From the NCBI RefSeq assembly GCF_000687475.1, contig NC_057318.1, forward strand, positions 5,208,001-5,272,000: DNA of 64,000 nt, given 5' to 3'. The translations under genes and the position numbers were made by a program. How positions within the stretch are numbered: the first letter of the stretch is position 1; every line of letters begins with the position of its first letter. Positions 33,184 to 45,130 of the stretch are shown here, one piece after another. Origin of the DNA: Ustilaginoidea virens (lineage: Eukaryota > Ascomycota > Sordariomycetes > Hypocreales > Clavicipitaceae). The notes beneath the pieces are model-generated. The model searched no databases. It was not told where the DNA came from and was given only the letters and a program-made list of their open reading frames with translations.

Positions 33184-34545
33184 GGCGATGTCTTCGATGC
33201 CGTCGGTAACAAGGCGGTCTCCGTCTGGAGCTTTCGCTTCCGCTGCTTGGTTCGAGACGTTGGTGCGTTTAGCGACTAGCCAAGCCAAGCCGAGCCAAGC
33301 CCATGGGACCCAGGACCGTTCGCTGCGCAACACGCAGGCGCGGAGCAAAAGGCAGACCAGGGGCCGAGATGGATGTTGGGCAAAGATGTTCAAAGTCAAG
33401 TTTCTTCGGCAGGCGACCGACGGCAAGCAGCTCAGCCATCGGATTCTGTGATGACGTAACCCGCGCGAGTGGCGGCGGCCTGGGATGCAAGGCTTGCTTT
33501 GCGGTGGGGCCAGAGGCGGTCAGGGGCAGCAGTCATTCATTCGTAGCCAAAAAACACGCGTCACCACGGCAAGGCATACGGACCGGACCCGTCTGGGCAC
33601 AGTTACGGAGTACTACTCTCCTTCTTTTTCATCTCCAAAGGGAGAAAATGAAAAAAAGAAAAGTCTTGGTCATATGTACACATCCCCCATGTCCAGGGCG
33701 TCTCGCCCAATGCAGCAAGGTGGAACAGCCCGTGCGTGCATGAGTCCCCAGGACTCGACTGTCCCAATCCCTCCCTCCTCCCTCCATGATGCCAGGCGCT
33801 GAAACAGAAAGCTCCCAAACGGGTCAACAAACAAGAGGCAAATGGACATTGCTTAGCCGGCATCCCGCATGCCCCCCTCTCCGCGAGCTTTTCCATCTCT
33901 TTGCGGGGACCAAAAAAAAAAATAATAACACAACGGCAGCCGACTCTAATAGTAGAAGATACATGCGCAACGGGACAAAGCGGAAGAGCGAAATCAAAGG
34001 CAGGGAAAATGCGGCAAATAAGCGAACTCGCTCCAGAAAAAAGACAATCAACAACGCCTCGCGAGAGAAAAAAAAAAAAAAAAAAAAAAAAAAGGTATAC
34101 TTCTCCAAAACGAGACAAGAGGAATAGAGTTACAACGAAGCATTCGCGCGGCTGTGCGTCGCAATATCCATCTGCGTGGTTTATGTGTGCGTGCGTGTGC
34201 GTGTGTGTGGCGGCTAACTATGCGATCGTCCATGGACAGGCAAAAAAGAAAAAAAAAAAGCATATAAAGTGAGCGTCGGAAACTCGTAGATCCATCATGC
34301 AGATCGTCAAAATCCCCGGACGGCCAGGTCCCGTGTCGATCCTCCGGGAAAGCACAAAGGAAAAGAAAAGGACGAGAGAGCGCGGGAAGGCGGACAGCGT
34401 GAGCGTTGACATCTCGCCTCCACCGAGTGCCGTCATCATCAAGACAACGGCTGTCGAGTCGATGGACAGATGGACGGATTATACTTTAGTAGCCGGGTTC
34501 CTCGTTCTTCAGATCCGGGTGGGGGAAGGGGCGCTGCTTTCGTCT
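33184..34545. other. Intergenic (1.36 kb) with A26 tract
   Basis: Upstream of the aldehyde dehydrogenase and downstream of the flippase (both minus strand). It contains an A26 run at 34068-34093, other A/T runs and a (GT)n patch at about 34184-34210. No gene recognised. Confidence 0.5.
34068..34093. repeat. A26 homopolymer
   Basis: Twenty-six A on the + strand in the region expected to be 3'-distal to the flippase gene. Confidence 0.95.
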
Positions 34546-37500
34546 TTAGGCGTTCTTGGTTAATGACAGTCCGCGAAGCCTTGTTCTGAATCGTCCGCCG
34601 GAACCCAGGCCTTGCGATTGGCTGGACTCTATCCGTGACAACCGGGCCGCCGAGGTGAAGTCGTTGCTAGCCTCGAAGCTTGGGCGCACGCGGTCCATCG
34701 AGGCACGTATCCGGTCATAGGATGGCCGCGCTCGGTCTATCGAGGGGCGGCCGTGCGTGGGGACTTCCAGCGACATGCGGTTGGCGGTAAAGTTTGTCGA
34801 GTCGCTGCCGTTTTGGGTCCGGTTGTGCGTGGTGGTTCGAGTGGCGGTCGACGGCGGATAGATTGGTCGCAGGTCCTCGTCGACGCTGCCGTACGTCACG
34901 CGCTTGCATCTCCGTGCTCTCCTGGAGCTCTCGGACCCCGACCTTCTGCTTGACGCTGTTTCGCTGGCAGCATCCGAGCAGAACTCTTGCTGCAGGTGGG
35001 AGAACTTGCCCATCAGCTCCTGCTCCCGGACAATGTCGACGTCATAAGGCCAGTACACCTTCTGAAGCGCCTTGATGGCGAATCGAGGAAAGAGGCAGAT
35101 GACCGGGACGATGAAGAAGACGGCCCAGAATGTCGCTTCTCCGTAAACCTGCGCGGCCGTGTGGTAGAAGAAGCCTGATGATGTGAAGGAGCTGTAGATT
35201 CCCGTCCAGAAGAAGATGAACACGTCGCTGATGATCACAATAAGAAGCATGAGCCAGTCCCATCGGTACGTGTTGATCAGGATGTACCCGTTGATGGCCA
35301 GAATGGCGGGGTGAGCAATGTAGGCGCCGAACCGCACTCTGTCCTCGAGTCCGAGCCCGCCAAGAGTCACCGGCCTGCCGGGGACAAACAGCAGGTACGG
35401 GATGAAGAAGACCATGACGGATTGGTAGACACCGTCAATCATGTACAGCCTGCAAGGTTTGCGTGCAAATCTCGGTCAGTACGTGGTTCAGGTTCAGGTT
35501 TGCTGCTCGTGTCGGGGGAAAAAAAAATAAAGGGGGGGGGGGGGTTCTCTTACCAAAACTTTTTCTGCGTCCACTCAAGTCTTTCGATGCCCCGGCGATA
35601 CAGTTCTGGCACGGCGAGGGAGACCGTGTCTGACACATCCTGGTCCAGAACACCCATGATGGCCACGGGTACAGACGTGAAGAACAGGTTGAACATGAGA
35701 ATGTACGTGTAGTCAAAGAGGTACGTCATGTCGAAATCGCAGAATATCTCGTACCAGAAAATGGCAAAGGTCCAGACCATGTTCTTGTAGAAGAAATTGC
35801 TGATGCTCTCCGCCAGTCTTCGGTACGACCATCGTCCGTGAACCAGCACCAGCCTCTGGAGGAAGCGGAACTGGGCAATCGTGTAATCAGAGGACATGGC
35901 TGCCTGGCGACCTTCCAACCCCGCGATTCCAACCCCGACATCGGCTTCCTGAATCATGGCCACGTCGTTTGCCCCGTCACCGATGGACAGCGTCATGACG
36001 TCCAGCCCATTCTTGACCATGGCCACGACGGCGGCTTTTTGAGCGGGGCTGACGCGGCAGCAGAGGACCGATCGGCACTGCTTGCAGAGCAGCAGGAACT
36101 TTTGCTTCAGGCCGTCGCTGAGCGCCCAACGAAGGGTGAAGCCGTCAATGACGATGCCGTGAGTCGGACCCGGCGGCTCGTGGCTCTTCTTTGCCAGAGC
36201 GAGGTCCTCGTCGCTACCAGTCAGCCCAAAGACTCCAAGCTGCTGGTCCAGCTGTTTCTCGACGCTCTCGAGCAAGGTTTCGTCCGCAGTCTCACCGCTC
36301 TCGTCCTCGTCGACCCTCAAGTGGATCAGCTCCATGTCGTTGTTGAGAAGATTGCAAGAGAATCCAATGTTGATGGCCGTCTCCACCTTGTCGCCCGTCA
36401 GGACCCAGAGCTTGATGCCAGCCTTGGCGAGAAGGGCAATGGTGTCGGGCACACCGTCTTGAAGACGATCCTCGATAGCTGTGCCACCCAGGAGGTAGAG
36501 ATGCTGCTCAATCAGCCCAGCCACTTCCTCCAGCTTCTCTTCGCGATTCTCCAGGGCCGAGGCGGCAGCGTCGTGTTCCCTCTTCCACTCGCGGTATTCC
36601 TGCTCGGTGAGATCCTTGCGGGCAATGCACAGGGTGCGCAAACCTTCGCGAGCAAACATTTCCAGGTGTTCCGCCGTCTCGCGCCTCAGCTGCTGCTGCT
36701 CCCCTCGTTTCAGCCGAGCGTATATGACCGAGTCGGCCCCCTTGCAGTACAGGACAATCCTGCCGTCCGGCATGCGCACGATGGAGCTCATGCGTTTTCG
36801 GCTCGAGTTGAACTCGATGGTGTTTAGTATGGGGTAGTGACGCTCCTCGCCCATGACATTGACGTCGATGCCGTCGTTGGAGTGGCCGAGGACGGTGAAG
36901 CCCATGTCGCGAGCAGTGGCGACGAGAGCTTCCTCATCGGGAGACTGGGCCTTGAACGTCATCCTCGGCGGGTCGCCCGGGGCCTTCTCGGCAATGACGG
37001 TGTGGCAGAGCGCCAGAGCGAGCATGAACTCCTCGATTGCCGACTGCTGCACATGCCCGTGTTCCCCCGCCAGGTCCGAGACGAAGTCCGGAGCAATAAA
37101 GGTGAGTGCGTCGTCGTGGAGATAGGGGTTGTCGTTGATCCTGCGCAGCCCTTCTAGGGACCGTACCTTGGCCTCGGCAATTTCGGCTTGGATGCGAGCC
37201 CCTTCCTTGGCGACGTCGACGCCCATTCGCTTCTGCATGCCTGCCTGAGCCTCGGTGTAGGCTTCGCCGTAGGGCTGCCCGTTGATTGTCGCCTTTTTGA
37301 ACTCCATGACATTCTGGGTCAGCGTGCCGGTCTTGTCGGAAAAGATGTACTCGATCTGGCCAACGTCGTCGGATATGTTCCATGACTTGGGAATGCAGGG
37401 CTGGTCAATCGGCTCGTAATACATGTTGATGTCGCTGAAGATGAAGATGGCCTGGAGTGTCCTGATGATTTCCAGGGTGATGTAGAGGGAGATGGGAATC

Positions 37501-39379
37501 AAGTTCTGGAAAAGGATAATGGCTGCCCAGAACGTGATGAAGCCAGTCATGGGGGCAGTTCCGCCAATGAGGTCGAACTCAAAGAAGTGCAGAGAAGCGT
37601 CCGTCTTGGCCCAGGCAACACCGTTGACAATCGCCGCAAGCAGGCACATGACGAGGAGAATGAAGAAATTGCAGATGACGTTGAAGTTCAATTCTCTGGC
37701 GATTCTTGCACGCTTGCTTGGGGTAATGCCGGCATTCATCATGATGCGCGTATCGTGGCCGGTGAAGACGACGACGCCCAGGATCCATTCCGTGTTGCGC
37801 AAGTTGCAGCCTCGGAGCAAGAGGTTGTCGATTGTGATTGGTTCCGTCATGTCCTCGAGCTCGTCCTCTGTATAGCCGGGAACCACTTGTTTCCAAAGGA
37901 TGGCTCCGTTGTATTTGTACAGATTGGGATGCGGGCCCTCGCTCTCGATCCTGAATTCGGCTCTCTCGCAGTCACGGGCATGCTTGATCGACCGGCCGCA
38001 GCGAAGAGCCTGCCGGACCTTGAGATTGGTTTCACCATCCAAGTTTTTGGTCTCGACGTAGCAGGCACCGTCAGGATCAGACGTGGACAGAATGATGATG
38101 TCGGCCGGCAATTCGTCGTCATTGTAGATGCGCACAAAGTCACCGACTTGGATGCCCTTCCAGGTGTCTTTCTTAAATCGGGCACCTTGGCTCGGCTTCA
38201 TGTAGTTTATCACGTCAAAGTTCATGTTCTGAACAGCAACCGCTCGCTTGGCATCCTCCTCGTCAGGAAACTGGATACGAGGAACACCGTTGGCCGGTGT
38301 TGGCGAGGGCACCGGTGTCATTTGAATATCCTCGCGAGCGTCGATAAAGGACTCGCGATGGCCAAAGGGAGAGGCGAGAGAATCGCGGATTGATCTTCGA
38401 GTTCGCATGGTCTCGATCGAAGGGCGGCCTTCATTTTCCAGTTGGGGATACAGCTTCTGCTGCTTGCGCTCGGCCCGGAGTTTCCGCGCCTTCTTTGACC
38501 ACAGGCTTTCAATGGCATGCCACATGGCGCCGAAAAAGCGCGAGTTGGCCTTTTTGAACCGTCTCCAGGTGGACACGTTGTCTTCTCGTACGTTGACGTT
38601 GTGCCAGTTGTGCAGTTTATGTACGGGTGCATTGTTCAACTCTATGTCCAGGATGGTTCTTCTATAATCTTCAACCGCGTCTTTGACAGCTGTGATGACA
38701 ATGATGAAGATCAATGGCACAGCACTCAATCCCGGGTTTACCCCGCCAAAGATGGGGAAGATCTGTACCGCAAGGAACTAGTCAGCCTCAAGGAGCCTCA
38801 AGCAGCCTCAAGCAAGGGGGCTTTCAAAGATGTTGCCACCAAGAAGCCCGTTTGGTGGGGGGGGGGGGTGTCACATACAACCAAGATGACTAGGAACAAG
38901 AAGAAGATGTTGGCCACGTTGTGGAACTGGAACCACAGGTTTTTGGGAATGAAGGACAAGGGTGTGTATTTTGCGGTCCTTATTTTATTGCGACTAAACG
39001 TTTGGATTGGTGTGCCGTCGTCGAGCAGGTTGTCGGGAAGAGGCAGGTTGAAATACAGCATCCGGGTCGAATCTTGTTCCTCGTCAGACTCGTCCTCGTC
39101 GGCGACTTGCTGATTGCCGTGCTCGTCAGCATGAGGGGAGGGGGGACCAGCTTCAGGTGCCTCGTTGCCGTCGCCTGCGGAAGGGCTCTTTTCGGATTGT
39201 GTTCGTTTGTGCTGGTGGTGCTGCTGGTGGTGCTGCTGCATGCGGTTCAGGAGCGAAAGCCGCTTATGGCTGCTGCTCTTGACGGTCATCTTTCGAGTTG
39301 CCCATCGCGCTCGCTGCGTATGAGCCTTGGACAACTTGGCTTCGGGGCCAGGCTCTGGGCTGGTAGGGGTGGTACTCAT
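34546..39379 (-). CDS. P4-ATPase phospholipid flippase (Dnf1/Dnf2 type)
   Basis: Exons 39379-38879, 38762-35554 and 35449-34546 (introns 116 and 104 bp) give 1,537 residues, the size of yeast Dnf1. P4 hallmarks are present: DGETNLK actuator motif, PISL in the fourth transmembrane helix, phosphorylated Asp643 in DKTGTLT, KGADSVIY nucleotide-binding site, TGDK and GDGANDV. About ten membrane helices are visible. The N-terminus is a cytosolic His/Gln-rich tail. The C-terminus is a long Ser/Arg-rich tail that includes repeated RPS-D-R units (about 1,480-1,515). Dnf-type enzymes move phosphatidylcholine, phosphatidylethanolamine or glucosylceramide to the inner leaflet at the plasma membrane and endosomes and support polarised growth; they usually need a Cdc50/Lem3 partner, not seen in this window. 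The first intron carries a G12 run. Confidence 0.96.
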
Positions 39380-39750
39380 GGTGCGGACGACACAGCGGGC
39401 GAAACGGCGGGCGAAAGCCCGTTCAGCTCGAGGATGCCAGCCAGGATGCGGATCGCCGGGAGTTCGGGACGCAGTGGACGGCGTGTTCTGGCACGGGCAG
39501 CTGGTGCCGCTGGTACGAAAGGACGGAGCAACTCGGCCAGGTTGGTGGAGGGAATTTCGGAAAAAAAAAAGGCCCAGGGGAGACGTGGGATGAGCGAGCG
39601 CTTGGAGTTGTTCTGGGGCCGGGGCCTGGGCCTGGGCAAGGGGCTTGACGCAACCTGGCGAGGTCGCCGGGAATGAAGGGGGAAGGGCTATTGCAGGTTT
39701 GGCGATGCAGTCGATCCCGGGCAGCAAGCAGGCTGGGAGGAAGAAAAGTG

Positions 39751-39780
39751 TCTGGTCTGGTCTGGTCTGGTCTGGGTCTG
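39751..39780. repeat. Pentamer array (TCTGG)n
   Basis: About five to six tandem copies. The same pentamer in reverse complement makes the array at 62095-62151. Confidence 0.85.
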
Positions 39781-40608
39781 GTTTGATTTCGAGGAGCGAG
39801 CCCGCGGTAACAAGCCAGGCTCGCACAATCCCTTGGGATGTCGAAGTGCGCTTACCAACCCGCCTCAGAGTCGGTAGTAATTGGGTAGCGTCTTGGAGTC
39901 CGGACCTTGCGGCCACTTGGCTGTGAACTAACGCCGCCCTGTCAAGTTGGTCGAGGTACATGGCCACAGTGCCCCATTACGGGTCCCCGGACATTGTGGC
40001 TCTTCTCCTGAACAGGCCGGACCCATCCCCGACTACCTACATACAGCACATGCTGGCAGCCATAAGGGAGCAGCAAAAAAGAAAAAAAAGAAGAAAAAAA
40101 ACCACAAAGGTTGCCTGCTTGCTGCCCTTGATCAGGAATTGCTGCAATTGAGCATGTGCCTGGTCGCCAAACTGCTCTGCCCGATGATGGAAGCTTCGAT
40201 TTCGGCTACGAAAACAAAAGGGCAAATGTACTCCGTACCCCAGGATGCACTGGCTATGGATTGGGTCAGGATCCCCTGAATCCCGTCGCTTGCTCCTATC
40301 TGGTTGGATTACGGCGTACCAGACCTTTGTGTACACGGAGCACGGAGCGTCTGAAGTGCCACGTACTCCGTAGGTAGGTAGGTAGGTAGTTTTACTCGGG
40401 AACCTACCTAAGGAGGTGGTCGACTTGATTACTATTTGCGCGTTGGGGCTGGTGTTGGTAGTTTGATTTATTTAGCTGACAACATGAACATTGGAAAGTC
40501 CAGTCTGATCCAGAATTCCAATTCATGCCAGGCTGAAATACCAGTCAGCGTAGCGGCCAGAGCCTGGCACGGACGCGCCATGTACCGCTACGCAGTCCGG
40601 AGTGCATG

Positions 40609-40641
40609 GTAGGTACCTAGGAAGGTACCTACCTTAGGTAG
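40609..40641. repeat. GGTAGGTACCTA palindromic cluster
   Basis: Short interval with overlapping GGTACC palindromes flanked by TAGG/CCTA, able to form small hairpins. Similar clusters recur at several intergenic sites in the window. Confidence 0.75.
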
Positions 40642-40910
40642 ACACGTATCGCCGTGAGCGGGATGACAACCTGGCGTAACAAAAATCTGACAGCCCCATC
40701 CCCAGCGTGATGATTGGCCCGTCCGGTGAGCCAACGCGACTGCCAAGCTGCCCGGCGGGGTCCCTGGATATTACGGAATTGACGGAATCCACGGAATCGA
40801 CAAAAGTACATGCCAGCAGTTATTCCGTACTCCGTACATGGGCATGCAATCATCAATGGCACGAGGCAGCGGCCCATTCATCACAGTCTCTTCTTTCTCT
40901 TCTTTTTTTC

Positions 40911-40936
40911 TTTTTTTTTTTTTTTTTTTTTTTTTT
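40911..40936. repeat. T26 homopolymer
   Basis: Twenty-six T on the + strand, preceded by a pyrimidine-rich stretch of about 35 bases. Confidence 0.95.
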
Positions 40937-42572
40937 GGCGAGCACTTTTCGGCTACGTCCGTGGAGTGCCAAGGGGGCAATTATCGTCCGTACTTATTAG
41001 TAGGCGGCGTGTTAAAACCTCGCTGCAAGCCGTGGCAAAGGGCCATGTATGTAAAAAAAAAAAAAAAAAAATGACAAGAATAAAAATAAAATAAAAAATA
41101 AAAAACCGCAATTAGACTTTGTTGGTGTGTGCGACGGAGACTTACCACCAACTCGAATATACTGTTTCCAACGCGGCCTGCGCCGTCTGCAGACCGATTG
41201 CCTGCCATACACTCCGGGGGACAAGGAAAGACCGGAAAGCTGACGTCGTTTGTCCACTCATGTCAAAGCCGCAGGCTTGCCTGGCGCCGCCATCCCAACG
41301 CCCTCATGGCAACGCCGGAATCGTGACGTAACGAGGGGCTTTTTTTGACTTTGTGCTTCGCTACTGCGGACTGCGGGCTGCGGACTGCGGACTGCCGAGT
41401 GCATAGCCTCAACGCCTTACGGAAACGTGGCAGACGCACGGAATATAGAGTTGAGTGCAGAGTGTCTGGTGGAGTACGCTCAAACACCAGACTCGTCGTC
41501 GCTGTAAGCCCCTTCATAAATGTTCTGGTCTGGTGTGGTCGGTGGATCCGGGTGGCCCTGCTAACGCTGAGCTGAGCCCCAACACCGCCACCTCGAGTCA
41601 ACTTGTTGCGTGGCACAGCATGCAGCATGATAACATTGAATTGATGCACATTCTGTTCCTCTACTCCGTACTCTGCACACCGAACATCATGGCACTAAGT
41701 GCCTCCGTACTACTCCGTGCAAGTGCAATGCGGGCAGCTTCTACCGAAACCATTCTTTTCAGCTCTGGTCTCGGTCGGACTGGCGGACATTCGTCCCGTC
41801 ACGACTTGGCCCCTTGCGCACCGTGCTGGGCAACTCATTGGCACCCACCAGACCAAACGCAGATGGATTGACAACTGCAGGTTCTGACTAGGCTCGCTGC
41901 CATCTCTCAGCACGACCGACACCTTGAAACCATCGCCAAAAAGCTGCTTACTAAGCTACTGGTAACCTCGCTAAAATTTTGTAAGGTAGTGCCTCGTGCT
42001 TCTACCGACGAGACGGGGGGGTCTCAATCCCAGCCGCATCTGGCCTGCAGCAGTGCTAGCCCTGTAGCATCTGGGCTGTACTCCGTACTCCGTACATGGC
42101 ATCTGTCAAGGCCACTGCAATCTCGTGCCCCTCGGGTCTGGGTCTGGTGCGGCACAGGCACCCCTGGCGTGGCGCGCCAAGACCCAGGGTCGCGGCAACA
42201 TGTCGAGCCGCGCCATACTCGGCGCGATTGAATTGATAACGACGGAAATCACGCGTGGCGCGGGTGCCTAGCCCAAGCATAGTCGCATCTGTGGCTGTGG
42301 CTGGCTCAAAAAGGCGTGGCGCTGTACTCCGTCCTCCCTCCGTCCTTTTGCCGTTGACCTTGTGGTCTGGGGTGGCTTATTAGGCTTATTAGATAAAAAA
42401 GACCAGACTGCATGTGGTTAGCTGTTTGGTCCTGCTGGGTGATTTACACGCGCCGGCGGACTGTGGAGACGCGCCGGGTCTCAGGGCAAGCAATGATGCC
42501 TGGCCACCTCGAGGCTCGAGCTAACCGACATAATCCACCGACAAGGCCCCTTGCAACACCACGATCCCGGAT

Positions 42573-42594
42573 CCCCCCCCCCCCCCCCCCCCCC
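42573..42594. repeat. C22 homopolymer just upstream of a coding start
   Basis: Twenty-two C ending 12 bases before the ATG chosen for the CANIN protein. Read in frame it would encode poly-Pro, so an upstream start would need to translate through it. Confidence 0.93.
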
Positions 42595-42606
42595 GAAGAC
42601 CCGGCC

Positions 42607-44655
42607 ATGCCGTCCCCCAGCAGCGATAGCAATGGCCAGAGCGAGACTGAACCCAGACCCAGAGGCCAAACGGTCAATATCCTGAGCTTCTTCAAGCCCG
42701 TCGAGCCGTTACCGTTGCCGCTGCCGCTGCCGCCGCCGTCCGATGATGCGTCCCCGAATAGCGAGCCCAAGCCGCCGATCCCCCGTCCGCGCTCGCCGCC
42801 GTCTTCGTCGCCGCTGTCCTCGGAACCCCCCAGCACGCCTCCCGCACCAGCCGTGACCGAAATCCGCGCCTCCGACGACGAAGCCAGCGACGACGACGAC
42901 TCCTTGGTCGACATTTCGTGCCTCATCGGCGCCACCTCCAGGACCTCTGTCCCCGCCCGGCATGATGATCCCTACTCGACTCCAAGAGCGAAGAGGACGG
43001 CAGCCGCCGGCCTCCGCTCGTCGCCGCTGGCCGTCACGCCTCGGCACAAGTTCGACCTGAAGGCTCTGGCAAAGGACGCGCGGTCCGACGACGCTGCCGT
43101 CGCGAGCTCGCTCAAGGTGCACCGGCCTGCTGCTGCTCCTGGCGAGAGCGGCGCCGAGGGCTTTGCCGCGGACGCCGCCGTCGGCAGGCACGTCGCGGGC
43201 GTCGTCAAGGACAAAGGCGGGCAGGATGCTCACAGGGTGCTGCGCGCGGTGCGGAGGTCGGAGCCGGCCTGCTCCCAGCATCGGTACCTGTTCTTCGCCG
43301 ACAACCACGGCCCCCCGGACGCTCCGGAACCCCCGAGCTTGCCAAAGGGCTCTCCCTGGCATCTCCTGACGCAGGGCAGCGTCGAATCCAGGGAGCGGCA
43401 CCTCACCTCTGGCTTGCCGCAGACGATACTCCGCAAGAAGGGAGGGTTGCCGGACTCTCTGTTCGAGTGGATGCTGGACTCGTTGTGTGCTCAGTCCTCA
43501 GCCATCATACGGCAAGAGTACTGCAACATGATTGCCAGCTGCCCAGAGCAGGTTGGGCGCCTGTTGACGGCCGATCGAGCCCGGCAGGTATTTATCCGCC
43601 TGGGCGCTCGGGACTTGGGCCCCGCCGCCGCGGACCTCGCCGCGGACCTCGCCGTTTCCAGCTCCGACGACATGGAACCATACGACGAGCGCGACTGGTC
43701 CTGCTTGAAGTCCTTCATCTCCCTCCTTGGTCTTGTTGCTGGTCGACTGACCGTCCGTGCTGCGGCGTACGCTGCTCAGACTCTCGTCCAGTTGGCCCTG
43801 GACAGCCTTCTGATCAGCAACGTCGATGTGCTGTGCGAGTTCGAGTACACCATTCAGCAACTGGCAGACGCCATACCGGGCCCGTCGTGGAACTCCTTCG
43901 TAAACCCCCCCCCCCCATTCGCTTTTCTTCCGAGTGTCGGGTCACAGAGAATATCTCTCTCTAACTTTGGTGGTTCCCAGTGCTCCGAGACGTGCTCGCT
44001 CGTCAACACGAGGGTCGACTCGTGCACCGTAAAGACGACTGCCCTATCGTGCCTACCGGTCTGCAGCAGACGAACACACGACCTGCGAAGACGGATCGCC
44101 GTGGCCGACTTATTCCACGACGACGCTCTCGCCGCTCGCAGCCCCGAAGACGTAGTCACGCTCCGCAGCATCATCGACCTGCTCAGCGGGGAGAGGTTTG
44201 CCATCAGGCAAAGCACCGACTTTTCCGAACTGCGCGCAAGCGTCATCCTCGTCAACATTGCCGTCGACGACGGCTCGGTGGCGAGTTTTGACGACGCGGA
44301 TGGCGAGCTGGACTTCAACGCGCAGGTGGACGAGCTCGCCGGCAGACTCCGCGAGATATGGAGGAAGACGAATGACTCGGGAATGAAGCTGTCCCGCACC
44401 GAGGCCAAGAGCGTGGTGGAATGGGTGCAGCAGCGCCTGGCGCATAGCGTGCGGACAAGGCCAAAGGCAAAGAAGAGCGTGTTTGACCTGCCGGGTCAGC
44501 AGAAGGATTTGTTTCTGCCCCGCCAGAGAGAGTACATGAAGAGGTTTTTGGCCATCAAGCCAAAGTCGACCCTGGCAGAGGAAGCCGAGGCCGAGGAACA
44601 GCGTCGTCGCGCCACGGAATTGGATGCAGATACCATTGTGGTGGCTGCAGAGTAA
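42607..44655 (+). CDS. CANIN-domain, Nse6-like Smc5/6 complex protein
   Basis: Exons 42607-43899 and 43981-44655 give 655 residues. The central and C-terminal parts match the fungal CANIN (coiled-coil SMC6 and NSE5 interacting) family as I recall it: SPWHLLTQGS, LPDSLFEWMLDSLC, YCNMIASCPEQVGRLLT, ERDWSCLKSFISLLG, WNSFC and RTHDLRRRIA. Such proteins recruit the Smc5/6 DNA-repair complex. The acidic, Pro-rich N-terminus includes TVNILSFFKP, which resembles a PCNA-interacting (PIP) box lacking the initial Gln. The intron (81 bp, 43900-43980) is 3n and stop-free; its GTAAAC donor, CTAAC branch site and TTCCCAG acceptor, plus the WNSF|CSETC join, support removal. The ATG at 42607 was preferred to one 65 codons upstream because that would read through the C22 tract. 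Confidence 0.83.
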   Translation: MPSPSSDSNGQSETEPRPRGQTVNILSFFKPVEPLPLPLPLPPPSDDASPNSEPKPPIPRPRSPPSSSPLSSEPPSTPPAPAVTEIRASDDEASDDDDSLVDISCLIGATSRTSVPARHDDPYSTPRAKRTAAAGLRSSPLAVTPRHKFDLKALAKDARSDDAAVASSLKVHRPAAAPGESGAEGFAADAAVGRHVAGVVKDKGGQDAHRVLRAVRRSEPACSQHRYLFFADNHGPPDAPEPPSLPKGSPWHLLTQGSVESRERHLTSGLPQTILRKKGGLPDSLFEWMLDSLCAQSSAIIRQEYCNMIASCPEQVGRLLTADRARQVFIRLGARDLGPAAADLAADLAVSSSDDMEPYDERDWSCLKSFISLLGLVAGRLTVRAAAYAAQTLVQLALDSLLISNVDVLCEFEYTIQQLADAIPGPSWNSFVNPPPPFAFLPSVGSQRISLSNFGGSQCSETCSLVNTRVDSCTVKTTALSCLPVCSRRTHDLRRRIAVADLFHDDALAARSPEDVVTLRSIIDLLSGERFAIRQSTDFSELRASVILVNIAVDDGSVASFDDADGELDFNAQVDELAGRLREIWRKTNDSGMKLSRTEAKSVVEWVQQRLAHSVRTRPKAKKSVFDLPGQQKDLFLPRQREYMKRFLAIKPKSTLAEEAEAEEQRRRATELDADTIVVAAE

Positions 44656-45130
44656 GAATTTCACCAACTTTTGCCAAAAGCCTGCATTTGCATTGGTCAC
44701 AAGACGGCAGGAACCCTCGCTGCTGAGGGAGATTGCCTGATGCATCAGCGGTGTGAGGAAATAGCGGCAAAGGACTAGAATAGATACAGCAAATATTTCA
44801 CGAACAGTAAAAAGCAAAGACAACATGTATTTATTTAGTCCACGGTAAAAAAAAAAAAAGAAAAAGAAAAAAAAAAAGTACAACCTCTAAGCTGCTATGA
44901 TTGATTGTACGGAACCAGGTGCAACGATTTGATGCAAGTCTTGACGCTGAATGCCGCAAAGCACGACCCTACAGTTTGGACTGTACAGTTCCCTCGCCTC
45001 ATGCATGGGTGGCTCTGAGAATGCCTCATTGGGGGGGTCTCGAATGGACGGACGAGGTGCAACATTCGAGGCAAAGAAAAAAACACTCATTCTTCCTCTG
45101 CTTTCCCAGTACTCGTTGTACAGCTATCCA
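44656..45130. other. Convergent spacer
   Basis: 3' regions of the CANIN gene (+) and VMA4 (-). It contains broken A-runs at about 44847-44878. No gene seen. Confidence 0.55.

Larger units (their letters stand above)
39380..42606. other. Intergenic, no supported gene (3.2 kb)
   Basis: Divergent interval between the flippase (-) and the CANIN protein (+). It contains a (TCTGG)n array, TAGG/GGTACC clusters (about 40373-40390 and 40609-40641), T26, A19 and C22 homopolymers, and several TACTCCGTAC-type motifs (about 40228, 40826, 42079). CCAAT-like boxes (TGATTGG) lie near 40712. No open frame looks like a gene. Confidence 0.55.

Noticed and set aside
35838..36827. 329-codon + strand frame
   Set aside because: Antisense to the catalytic region of the P4-ATPase, no family resemblance.
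42412..42606. Upstream in-frame start for the CANIN protein
   Set aside because: It would translate the C22 tract as poly-Pro and add a leader of random composition; the ATG at 42607 is more plausible.
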